9,624 bases of DNA, from assembly GCA_007132685.1 (NCBI GenBank), contig SLOC01000021.1, positions 1 through 9,624 of the forward strand, written 5' to 3'. Position 1 is the first letter of the stretch. Each line of letters begins with the position of its first letter. This document shows, piece by piece, positions 4,613-9,624 of this stretch. A program made the translations under genes and the position numbers. Source of the DNA: Candidatus Saccharimonadota bacterium (GTDB taxonomy: Bacteria > Patescibacteriota > Saccharimonadia > Saccharimonadales > SLHW01). The notes beneath the pieces were generated by a model. The model made no database searches, had not been told where the DNA came from, and worked only from the letters and a program-made list of their open reading frames with translations.

Positions 4613-5591
4613 TATGGAAAATAGGGATAGCGTACTTATAGCCAGCTCAAGTATCGATGAGCCTAATTTTCGAAATGTAGCAGAATCGCTCAGCAAAAGG
4701 GGTTTTGAACCACTCGTATACGAAGCAGACCGGGTGGCGAACGGTAATGTTAGACTGGCGGTGAGCCTGAGTGAAGACGGCACAGTGAATGTTAACTATA
4801 ATTCTTGTTCGTTTGGACGAGATAATATCGCAGCGGCTTGGTATAGGAAGCCAGATTGCTTTGACTACAAAGATTCAGACAAAGCTACACTTTTATGCAA
4901 AGAGAGAGAAGCTCGCTCGCTACAGGCCGCAGTATGGAGCGTAATACCTGAAGAGCGCTGGCTTAATCCGCCGGCTCAGATGGAAGTATTGCAAGAAAAG
5001 ATTGGGCAACTAGCTTTAGCTAGAGCATTTGGATTTAGCATTCCAGAAACCATGATAAGCAATGACTGGGACAGTATAAAAGGCGTTACAGACAGTAGTT
5101 TGATTATGAAAATGCAGTACGGTTTGCTCTACAGAAATAACGAAGCAGAAAGTCTTTATACGACTATTTTATCTCACGAGAAGATTGAAGGTTTAGCAAA
5201 AAGCGTAGTGCCCTTCCCTGGGATTTTCCAACCGTACATTAAAAAAGCCAAAGAATGGCGTTTAACGGTAGTAGGCGAAGAAGCGTTTGCAGCAGCTATT
5301 TATACCGATGAAAATGCCAAAGATGACTGGAGAAAGCACCAGCTCGGTCCTGGAGTTCGCTTCTCAAGAGAGTCGATTCGCGATGACATAAAGGAGCAAT
5401 GTATTAATTTCATAGGCCACTTAGGGCTTAAATTTGGAGCATTTGATTTTATAGAAGATGAAGATGGCAACATGACCTATCTTGAAATGAACCCGAATGG
5501 CCAGTTTATGTGGCTCGAACAGCGATTGGGGCTTCCTATTTCTAGTGCTATTACAGATGAATTGATTAAAATCGCAAGTAGCGAGGCGTGA
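4605..5591 (+). CDS. ATP-grasp graspetide synthetase (MvdD/MvdC-like)
   Basis: A 328-aa enzyme. Family members use ATP to make acyl-phosphates on Asp/Glu side chains of a precursor peptide and join them to Ser/Thr/Lys, giving macrocyclic esters or amides. Visible hallmarks: WYRKP at residues 79-83; the NPPAQMEVLQEKIGQLALAR segment at 121-140 leading into FGFSIPET; a likely nucleotide-binding Lys at 169 (SLIMKM); FQPYIKKAKEWRLTVVG at 208-224; DDWRKHQ near 240; D281 in KFGAFDF; and the metal-binding LEMNPNGQ at 293-300 with E294, N296 and N298. The length fits the family (~320-330). I chose GTG 4605, which has AAGG six bases upstream and overlaps the previous stop; ATG 4614 is an alternative that removes three residues. 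Sampled lines are AT-rich (20 of 60 bases G+C at 5101-5160) compared with both flanks. Confidence 0.9.
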   Translation: MSNMENRDSVLIASSSIDEPNFRNVAESLSKRGFEPLVYEADRVANGNVRLAVSLSEDGTVNVNYNSCSFGRDNIAAAWYRKPDCFDYKDSDKATLLCKEREARSLQAAVWSVIPEERWLNPPAQMEVLQEKIGQLALARAFGFSIPETMISNDWDSIKGVTDSSLIMKMQYGLLYRNNEAESLYTTILSHEKIEGLAKSVVPFPGIFQPYIKKAKEWRLTVVGEEAFAAAIYTDENAKDDWRKHQLGPGVRFSRESIRDDIKEQCINFIGHLGLKFGAFDFIEDEDGNMTYLEMNPNGQFMWLEQRLGLPISSAITDELIKIASSEA

Positions 5592-5630
5592 TACACAATA
5601 GTTGAACCTACAACAGACTGAGCTTTTTTT

Positions 5631-5763
5631 GCGCACGCTGGCTAGGCGCCCATTCACTGGATTTGCTGTACCCTGTCTTCCCTGGGTATTTATTCTAACT
5701 TCGAAGCTTGATATGGGTAGTTCGTGCCACCAACAGCATGCCAGCCGGCGGAGAGCGTGCCGC
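5631..5763. ncRNA. Possible structured RNA (nested helices); strand uncertain
   Basis: By eye the following segments nest in one fold: GC 5631-5632 with 5762-5763; GCACGC 5633-5638 with GCGTGC 5755-5760; TGGCT 5639-5643 with AGCCG 5743-5747 (one G-T); GGC 5645-5647 with GCC 5740-5742; TGCTGT 5664-5669 with ACAGCA 5733-5738; and an inner TACCC 5669-5673 that can pair with either of two GGGTA copies (5684-5688 or 5715-5719). Just outside, CGAAAAG 5763-5769 pairs with CTTTTCG 5796-5802. The order gives a rod-like molecule of ~130 bases with internal loops. No tmRNA, SRP or RNase P signature was found. It is a fold hypothesis without energy calculation. Confidence 0.3.
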
Positions 5764-5779
5764 GAAAAGCCACGATGTC

Positions 5780-5796
5780 ATCCCTCCACCCCAGCC
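5780..5796 (+). repeat. Degenerate direct repeat of the tRNA-Gln 3' end (possible att site)
   Basis: ATCCCTCCACCCCAGCC matches the T-arm/acceptor end ATCCTACCGCCCCAGCC (3981-3997) at 14 of 17 positions without gaps, including an unbroken CCCCAGCC. The two copies bracket the RiPP operon. No integrase gene is visible, and the C-rich sequence could be coincidental. Confidence 0.3.
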
Positions 5797-5922
5797 TTTT
5801 CGTCCTTGACGTTCTTGCATATATTTTTTTGGACTCGATACTTCATATAGTAACTTTTGTCGAGGGTAGAGTATTATTAAGACAATAGAGAGTTCTTAAG
5901 AAAGATAGAAAGCGAGCACAAA

Positions 5923-6597
5923 GTGTTTCAAAACTTACAGAAAACAGGTGGGCTGGCGGCACTTGCCATGGCCGCTGCATTTATAATTGCGTTTGTAGTG
6001 TTTTTGGGTGTTTTGATGCCGGCCGGGTATTTCGAAGAAGGAATTTTGGCCGCAGATAAAGTTAAGATAATAGCCGACAACTCCACTATGGTTACTATCG
6101 GGTATCTAATACCGTATGTGGGATGGGGTTTTTTACTAGTGGCGTTAGCACTGGCTCTGTATGATAGATTGAAAGATTCGGTTCCGGTATTGGCTCGGCT
6201 AGCGACTGCATTTGGGCTCATCTGGGCCGTCATTATAATTGCGAGTGGTCTGGTAGCAGTCCATGGTATCCGGACAGTCACTGAGCTTCATGCTGCTGAT
6301 CCGTCATTAGCAGCATCAGTTTGGGTGACGGTAGAGACTGTGTTTAACGGCCTTGGCGGTGAAGCTGGCGAGGTTATTGGCGGCACCTGGCTTCTGCTCA
6401 CCGGCTGGGCGGGCTTAAGATCCGCTAAAATACCCAAGGCACTGAGCTACCTGACACTAGGCCTAGGAGTTGTCGGAATTATCACCGTGGTGCCATTATT
6501 TGAACCGGTGCTAGCAATATTCGGTATCGGCTTAATTGTTTGGTTTATATGGACGGGTGTTCATATGCTCCGCAATAGCCACGGTATGACTACCTAG
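5923..6597 (+). CDS. Six-TM membrane protein, DUF4386-like
   Basis: A 224-aa integral membrane protein with helices near residues 11-33, 56-79, 91-113, 147-165, 172-191 and 195-216. The C-terminal pattern (GGTWLLLTGWAGLRS, PKALSYLTLGLGVVGI, then a last helix ending in WFIWTGVHMLR) resembles DUF4386-type proteins of unknown function, common in Actinobacteria and Firmicutes. The start is GTG 5923 with only weak purine-rich sequence (AGAAAG) before it; no better in-frame start is obvious, and it places the first helix correctly. A possible -10 TATTAT lies at 5872-5877. The third helix is followed by an outside or inside loop (residues 114-146) rich in Ala/Val. No catalytic motif is seen. Confidence 0.85.
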   Translation: MFQNLQKTGGLAALAMAAAFIIAFVVFLGVLMPAGYFEEGILAADKVKIIADNSTMVTIGYLIPYVGWGFLLVALALALYDRLKDSVPVLARLATAFGLIWAVIIIASGLVAVHGIRTVTELHAADPSLAASVWVTVETVFNGLGGEAGEVIGGTWLLLTGWAGLRSAKIPKALSYLTLGLGVVGIITVVPLFEPVLAIFGIGLIVWFIWTGVHMLRNSHGMTT

Positions 6598-6768
6598 ACG
6601 ACTATACTCATCTAGAGACGTTGACTAAACTTCCCGGTCAGAGAAAGAAGTTCTTCGCTGTCAGTCTTTATATTTATCGCGGTGTTGAGCTGGCTTTTTC
6701 ACTCAATAACTGCAACCTATCTGCAGCTTACTGTTTCTCCGATTTTTTATCTGCACATGATGCTATTT

Positions 6769-6777
6769 TGCTATACT
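6769..6777 (+). promoter_or_regulatory. Extended -10 (TGCTATACT) for the GlsB-like gene
   Basis: TGCTATACT is followed by a short leader: start near 6784, ribosome site AAGGGGG at 6786-6792, ATG at 6797. No clear -35. The rest of the 199-base gap after 6597 shows only a weak TTGAG/CTCAA repeat. Confidence 0.5.
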
Positions 6778-6796
6778 TCATATATAAGGGGGCAAA

Positions 6797-7045
6797 ATGG
6801 ATGGCTTGAATATCATAATGATAATTGTAATCGGTGGTTTGGCTGGATGGATTGCATCCATGCTAGTTGGCGCCGGAGGCGGGTTGATTAAAAATGTTAT
6901 CGTCGGAGTTCTTGGCGCATTTGTTGGCAGCTACGTGTTCAGCCTACTTGGCCTTACTGCTGAGCCGACAATGGTCGGCAACTTGATAGTCGCAACAGTT
7001 GGAGCGGTTATACTGCTCGCGCTTGCCAAGCTGTTGAGCAAATAA
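6797..7045 (+). CDS. GlsB/YeaQ/YmgE-family small membrane protein
   Basis: An 82-aa, very hydrophobic protein of three membrane helices (residues ~5-25, 33-52 and 60-80). The pattern is that of the transglycosylase-associated protein family (PF04226): IIVIGGLAGWIAS at the start, GGGLIKNVIVGVLGAFVG in the middle with the characteristic Gly spacing, and a third Gly/Ala-rich helix. The family is linked to envelope and general stress in many bacteria, but no enzymatic activity is established. Start ATG 6797 has a strong AAGGGGG ribosome site. It seems to be a single-gene unit, since the promoter element sits between it and the DUF4386-like gene. Confidence 0.92.
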   Translation: MDGLNIIMIIVIGGLAGWIASMLVGAGGGLIKNVIVGVLGAFVGSYVFSLLGLTAEPTMVGNLIVATVGAVILLALAKLLSK

Positions 7046-7052
7046 ATACATT

Positions 7053-7094
7053 CGACAATACAGGGTATGCATATTTAATCTACTTGTCGGTTTT
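7053..7094 (+). terminator. Weak possible terminator hairpin after the GlsB-like gene
   Basis: CGACAA (7053-7058) and TTGTCG (7084-7089) are complementary and are followed by GTTTTG. The loop is long (25 bases) and the T-run short, so the call is weak. It lies between two convergent genes. Confidence 0.2.
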
Positions 7095-7152
7095 GGCCAG
7101 TTTATGGCAGTTTATATATTTGTAAATGATTGCAGATTTTTCGAACAGAGAC

Positions 7153-7563
7153 TTATTCGCTTGCAGAAGTATCAGATGCTTCAGTTTTATTTAGGATGTT
7201 TTGGACAATTACATCGATTTCGTCATTGGAGAGGTTGGATTTGACAGAATAGCCCTCTATACCGAGGTCGCGTAGATTATCTGGTGCGTCAGCCTCGTTG
7301 AGGTTTGAGATGACGTAGACGGGGATGTTCTTGCCCCAATCGCTGCTCCGCATCGTTTCAAGTACTTGGCCTCCCGAAATATCGGGAATCATAAGGTCAA
7401 GCAGCACTAAGTCTGGCTTTTCTTTCTGGATAAAGTACAGTGCGATGATACCGTTGTAAGCGACGTAGCAAGTATAGCCGAGAATCTCTAAGCGAGTTTT
7501 GTATATCTCAGCGAGGTCTTGGTTATCCTCTACGATTATTATCTTTTTCGCGCCAGCTTCCAT
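7153..7563 (-). CDS. Stand-alone response regulator (receiver domain only)
   Basis: A 136-aa CheY/Spo0F-like receiver with no output domain. The key residues are all present: acidic pair E12-D13 (IIIVEDN), phospho-acceptor D56 in LVLLDLMIPD, switch Ser S86 (VYVISN), aromatic Y105 and the conserved Lys K108 (YSVKSN). The last ~10 residues (TEASDTSASE) are a polar tail. It should be phosphorylated by a histidine kinase that is not in the window and act by protein-protein contact. It lies 73 bases downstream of the LysM-Rpf gene on the same strand. ATG 7563 has no strong Shine-Dalgarno. A weak own promoter is possible on the minus strand (TGGTCA at 7599-7604, 17 bases, TACAGT at 7576-7581). Confidence 0.95.
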   Translation of the reverse strand: MEAGAKKIIIVEDNQDLAEIYKTRLEILGYTCYVAYNGIIALYFIQKEKPDLVLLDLMIPDISGGQVLETMRSSDWGKNIPVYVISNLNEADAPDNLRDLGIEGYSVKSNLSNDEIDVIVQNILNKTEASDTSASE

Positions 7564-7636
7564 AGATTAACTCACACTGTACCCGAAAATCATGACTTTG
7601 ACCAGTCGGAAAGACGCTAGATGTGGTGTATTCAGC

Positions 7637-8368
7637 CTAAATGAGGCCAAGTTGCCGAGCACACGACGGCCAAGCGTTCCAACCCTGGATGGCCTGTAGT
7701 TTTTCGCCTCGGGATATCTGCTCTGCCTTGCTAGCTTGGTGCGGATAGCCTGAGCCACCAACTGCCCGCCAGCTAGATAAACTAAACTGCAACCCTCCGT
7801 AATAGCCGTTGCCAGTGTTTATGCTCCAATTGCCACCAGATTCACATTGCGCCAGATCATCCCATACGCCACTTCTCGCAGTATTGCCCGTAGGTGTCGG
7901 CTCGGGTTGTGGCTCAGGCTCGGGTGCCGGCTCGGAGCGTTCTTGCGGTTCTTGTGGGGTCGATGCAGCGGCAATTTCTGCCATGCGATCCGGAAGCTCT
8001 TCGTCATTGTCTGGGATGCGCAGCTCGGTACCTGGTATAACGTGGTCTGGCTGATCGATGACATCGTTCGCGTTAAACAGGCGGACATAGGAAATACCGT
8101 GGTCCTTGGCAATACTTGCCAGTGTGTCGCCTGCTTCCACTATGACAATAGCTTCTTCATCGTCATCATCTTTAGTTGATTGCTCAGATGAGGACTCATC
8201 TTCGTCTGCTTGCTCTTCTGGTAGCACCTCTAGGGGTAGCTCGCTTTTTGTCTCGGTTTGGCTGGTTTCGGCGTTTGGTTCAGGTTCGTTTGTGTTCTCT
8301 AATGCAGAACTAGTGGCAATGATTAGGCCAGAAATAACTAGTCCAACTGCAATGGCAGTTAGTTTCAC
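7637..8368 (-). CDS. Secreted LysM + Rpf-type transglycosylase-like protein
   Basis: A 243-aa protein. Residues 1-22 are a signal peptide or anchor (MKLTAIAVGLVISGLIIATS). Residues 28-72 form a Glu/Asp/Ser-rich linker. Residues ~73-118 are a LysM domain (VIVEAGDTLASIAKDHGISYVRLFNAN, in part; ends IPGTELRIP) that binds peptidoglycan. Residues ~136-160 are a Pro/Glu linker. Residues ~168-243 are the resuscitation-promoting-factor domain: WDDLAQCESGGNW with catalytic Glu E176, GYYGGLQFS, and the C-terminal WNAWPSCARQLGL, with C175-C236 placed for the family's disulfide. Rpf domains cleave peptidoglycan glycan strands and promote growth or wall remodelling; here also possibly action on a host wall. 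GTG start, supported by AGGAG 7 bases upstream (8376-8380). Confidence 0.95.
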   Translation of the reverse strand: MKLTAIAVGLVISGLIIATSSALENTNEPEPNAETSQTETKSELPLEVLPEEQADEDESSSEQSTKDDDDEEAIVIVEAGDTLASIAKDHGISYVRLFNANDVIDQPDHVIPGTELRIPDNDEELPDRMAEIAAASTPQEPQERSEPAPEPEPQPEPTPTGNTARSGVWDDLAQCESGGNWSINTGNGYYGGLQFSLSSWRAVGGSGYPHQASKAEQISRGEKLQAIQGWNAWPSCARQLGLI

Positions 8369-8375
8369 TTGATTG

Positions 8376-8380
8376 CTCCT
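8376..8380 (-). promoter_or_regulatory. Shine-Dalgarno AGGAG supporting the GTG start of the Rpf gene
   Basis: On the minus strand AGGAG precedes GTG 8368 by 7 bases. There is no upstream in-frame ATG with comparable support, and the signal peptide begins right after, so GTG is the start. Confidence 0.65.
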
Positions 8381-8572
8381 GCGCTAGTTTGCGCGATGTA
8401 TCACTAAGGTTATATTCATTAATCGATGCAGAATAATTATCTGCCAGTGTTGTTTAGCTGAAAATGCTGAACACACAAAGACCATCATACCTATATTAAA
8501 TCCTATGTCAAATATCACACACGACTTGCCATATGCCGTTATACAATCAAGTAGAAAGGAAAAATATTAGAC

Positions 8573-8938
8573 ATGGATTCATGGTCACGCATGCGCAAAA
8601 AACCTTTTTTCCGTCCTGGGCAGGGAGCGAATGGTCGGTTTCGTCCATATGACGAAGTTATGCCTGAGTTGTGTTCTGAGTTACAGCGCATCCATCAAGA
8701 CACTCAACAGAATCCTTCGGTACTTGTCTCGCCTGAAAAACATGAAGTAGGCCTAACTGGGGATGCGCTGCTGCAACATCGAATCAGTACGTTAGAAAAA
8801 AACATGACATCTGCTCACCCTTATCTTGCTCGTTTAGCAGTTCATAAAAGTCGAGAGCTTGGCGACTCCAATCGGATTGATGCACTATTATCTCTAGAGT
8901 TTATTTTGCCAATAGAGGCTGATGAGAGTCGCCATTAA
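8573..8938 (+). CDS. Unrecognised 121-aa soluble protein
   Basis: It starts MDSWSRMRKKPFFRPGQGAN: a basic, aromatic N-terminal tail, then probably helices (residues ~27-45, 63-76 and 81-110) and a short acidic end. No signal peptide, membrane helix or metal-binding motif; one Cys. The helix at ~63-95 (GDALLQHRISTLEKNM) has a leucine/hydrophobic spacing that could mediate oligomerisation. AAAGGA at 8555-8560 lies 12 bases before ATG 8573, a little far but usable, and a TATACA/TACAAT -10-like element is at 8540-8547. It is divergent from the Rpf gene, with a 204-base gap that holds both promoter regions. I do not recognise a family. The length, ribosome site and absence of competing frames support a real gene. 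Confidence 0.65.
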   Translation: MDSWSRMRKKPFFRPGQGANGRFRPYDEVMPELCSELQRIHQDTQQNPSVLVSPEKHEVGLTGDALLQHRISTLEKNMTSAHPYLARLAVHKSRELGDSNRIDALLSLEFILPIEADESRH

Positions 8939-9004
8939 CTCAAAATATTGTCACTTAAAATAAATAAGGGGGAATGCAGTATATCGGCAAGAGTCATAAA
9001 TAGT

Positions 9005-9244
9005 TTAAGCAGCGAGTGCTAGGTCGTTAGATTGGTTGGTCTGTTGCTTTTTAAGTTTTCTTTGTCGCCAGACTTCGGCAGCGCCGGCTTCGGCTACGTT
9101 AATCGCTGCACTAGCATATAGAATCGCTTGGACCGCGGGTGTGACGTATGGGGCAGCGAGCACCAATGCTCCAGCCCCTATCAGGTTTACGTTACGAAAC
9201 CATTTGAGCCGTTCTGGGTGCGTTAGTGGTAATTTCTCCGACAT
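9005..9244 (-). CDS. Small membrane protein (79 aa), unrecognised
   Basis: MSEKLPLTHPERLKWFRN is followed by a hydrophobic hairpin (residues ~19-55, with a Pro-containing break at APYVTP) and a basic tail WRQRKLKKQQ. The positive residues flank the membrane part on both sides, which fits two helices with both ends inside. No named family recognised. No Shine-Dalgarno is present; an extended -10-like TGCTAAACT ends 9 bases before the ATG, so the mRNA may be almost leaderless. It follows the next small membrane gene by 32 bases on the same strand. Confidence 0.65.
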   Translation of the reverse strand: MSEKLPLTHPERLKWFRNVNLIGAGALVLAAPYVTPAVQAILYASAAINVAEAGAAEVWRQRKLKKQQTNQSNDLALAA

Positions 9245-9253
9245 AGTGTAGCT

Positions 9254-9262
9254 AGTTTAGCA
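9254..9262 (-). promoter_or_regulatory. Extended -10-like TGCTAAACT, near-leaderless start
   Basis: On the minus strand TGCTAAACT ends 9 bases before ATG 9244. Initiation 6-7 bases after the -10 would leave about 2-3 leader bases, and there is no ribosome site in the gap. Confidence 0.4.
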
Positions 9263-9276
9263 GAATCTGATAACTC

Positions 9277-9513
9277 TTATCTAGGGGTGATATGACGCCA
9301 ATACATAAATCGCAGATAGCTAACTAGCGTAATAACGAATAAGCGTATGGATCGCTGCAAGTTGATTAAAGTCTGTAGCCGAAATGCTGCAATGAACCGC
9401 CAGATAAAATGATACAACGCGACAAATAAGAACCAAGCAGCCGCGATAGTTAGCCAAGCGAGTAGCGCTATGGCTAATACATCTATAACTAAGACCTCTA
9501 CCCATTGCGGCAT
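9277..9513 (-). CDS. Small membrane protein (78 aa), unrecognised
   Basis: A long hydrophobic, Trp/Phe-rich N-terminal region (residues ~6-40, VEVLVIDVLAIALLAWLTIA onward) is followed by an amphipathic, Arg-rich second half (RLQTLINLQRSIRLFVITLV, ending RFMYWRHITPR). Probably one or two helices with a basic cytoplasmic end. The start is well supported: AAAGGAG at 9520-9526 lies 6 bases before ATG 9513. It is upstream of the 79-aa membrane gene on the same strand and may form an operon with it. An 18-bp palindrome lies just upstream. Confidence 0.7.
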   Translation of the reverse strand: MPQWVEVLVIDVLAIALLAWLTIAAAWFLFVALYHFIWRFIAAFRLQTLINLQRSIRLFVITLVSYLRFMYWRHITPR

Positions 9514-9515
9514 GG

Positions 9516-9532
9516 CGAACTCCTTTAGTTCG
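9516..9532 (-). promoter_or_regulatory. Hairpin presenting the Shine-Dalgarno
   Basis: CGAACT (9516-9521) and AGTTCG (9527-9532) are exact complements around a 5-base loop. In the mRNA the loop is AAAGG, that is, most of the ribosome site, with its last AG in the stem. This could tune translation of the 78-aa protein. Confidence 0.4.
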
Positions 9533-9545
9533 TTATCAAACAGTC

Positions 9546-9566
9546 TGTATATTTTAGCTAAAATAT
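9546..9566 (-). promoter_or_regulatory. 18-bp palindrome overlapping a -10-like element
   Basis: ATATTTTAGCTAAAATAT at 9549-9566 is a perfect dyad, and on the minus strand TATACA (9546-9551) overlaps its edge as a possible -10 for the 78-aa gene. It looks like a repressor operator. A second, looser dyad TCACAA/TTGTGA with a 5-base spacer lies at 9589-9605. Confidence 0.45.
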
Positions 9567-9624
9567 TGGGTAGTTACTGTCACGATGTTCACAAGATTAT
9601 TGTGAGATATCGCATTGTGCACCT

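Larger units (their letters stand above)
5592..5922. other. Gene-free stretch of 331 bases
   Basis: No convincing protein gene lies here. It holds a T7 run at 5624-5630 not preceded by a good hairpin (only GTTG/CAAC, too far away), a GC-rich core at ~5631-5804 with nested complementary segments, a degenerate copy of the tRNA-Gln 3' end at 5780-5796, a second T7 run at 5824-5830, and a 10-bp palindrome TTCTTAAGAA at 5893-5902 just before the next gene. Confidence 0.7.

Noticed and set aside
5596..5625. T-arm-like GTAGGTTCAA on the minus strand, as a tRNA fragment
   Set aside because: The flanking bases do not pair to form a T stem, and no acceptor or anticodon arm is nearby.
5601..5630. Terminator for the RiPP operon (GTTG/CAAC then T7)
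   Set aside because: The stem is only 4 bp and separated from the T-run by nine bases, so I do not call it a rho-independent terminator.
5631..5830. Known housekeeping RNAs (tmRNA, SRP RNA, RNase P RNA)
   Set aside because: I looked on both strands for the tRNA-like ends of tmRNA, the GGAAG-containing SRP apical loop and the GAGGAAAGTCC element of RNase P, and found none.
5602..5850. Open frame of 82 codons on + starting at TTG in the gap after the ligase
   Set aside because: Weak start, no ribosome site, and a composition unlike a protein (runs of His/Arg/Pro/Cys/Phe). It overlaps the nested RNA-like structure.
6621..6891. Two + frames (62 and 69 codons) before and across the GlsB-like start
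   Set aside because: Neither has a ribosome site. They cover the promoter/leader region and run out of frame into the GlsB-like gene, which has a strong ribosome site and a family match.
7819..8179. Overlapping frames on both strands across the Rpf gene
   Set aside because: They are shadows of the LysM-Rpf coding sequence, whose catalytic and Cys residues are intact.
8974..9003. Nine-codon mini-ORF after AAGGGGG
   Set aside because: The purine run is only one base from the ATG, the peptide is tiny and hydrophilic, and it lies at the convergent 3' ends of two genes.
1..9624. CRISPR arrays, insertion sequences, integrase or transposase genes
   Set aside because: No regularly spaced direct repeats, no terminal inverted repeats around a transposase-like ORF, and no DDE, tyrosine or serine recombinase motifs were seen.

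Overview
The window looks like the genome of a monoderm, ultrasmall-type bacterium, most likely a Candidatus Saccharibacteria (TM7/Patescibacteria) relative. The supporting signs are a surface protein ending in an LAKTG sortase signal, a LysM plus Rpf-type muralytic protein, a stand-alone response regulator, a GlsB/YeaQ-type membrane protein, many small acidic or membrane proteins without close named families, frequent GTG starts, and TGA used as a normal stop (so not a recoded Gracilibacteria-type genome). The placement is inferred from gene content; no rRNA or other strong phylogenetic marker is present.

Layout. (1) Positions 1-1612: a two-gene cell-surface operon on +, made of the C-terminal part of a sortase-anchored adhesin-like protein followed one base later by a secreted single-pass acidic-stalk protein. 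(2) 1704-2555 (+): an unrecognised soluble protein with a possible PD-(D/E)XK-like nuclease core. (3) 2561-3220 and 3342-3758 (-): a membrane-anchored LolA/LppX-like extracytoplasmic protein with two close Cys pairs, and a small HExxHxxGxxH zincin. An 18-bp perfect palindrome lies between them. (4) 3924-3998: tRNA-Gln(TTG) with encoded CCA. (5) 4115-5591 (+): a compact candidate graspetide (omega-ester/amide RiPP) operon. It has an extended -10 promoter, a 73-aa precursor-like peptide, a 7-bp hairpin next to the following start codon, a 59-aa small ORF, and an MvdD/MvdC-like ATP-grasp ligase with WYRKP and LEMNPNGQ motifs. (6) 5592-5922: a gene-free stretch with nested complementary segments that could be a structured RNA, and a 14/17 match to the tRNA-Gln 3' end. 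(7) 5923-7045 (+): a six-TM DUF4386-like protein and a GlsB-family protein. (8) 7153-8368 (-): a single-domain response regulator and the LysM-Rpf protein upstream of it. (9) 8573-9513: an unrecognised 121-aa protein (+) and two very small membrane proteins (-).

The most interesting part is region 5. The precursor-like peptide, the small ORF and the ligase are adjacent, on one strand and translationally close. They are visibly AT-richer than both flanks on the lines I counted, begin right after a tRNA gene, and are followed about 1.8 kb downstream by a degenerate copy of that tRNA's 3' end. This suggests a small mobile RiPP island at a tRNA-Gln site. No integrase, transporter or protease gene is visible, so export and leader removal would depend on genes elsewhere.

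A recurring theme is promoters of the extended -10 type (TGNTATAAT-like) with poor -35 boxes. In front of two genes that lack a Shine-Dalgarno sequence, the -10 lies so close to the ATG that the mRNA would be leaderless or nearly so.
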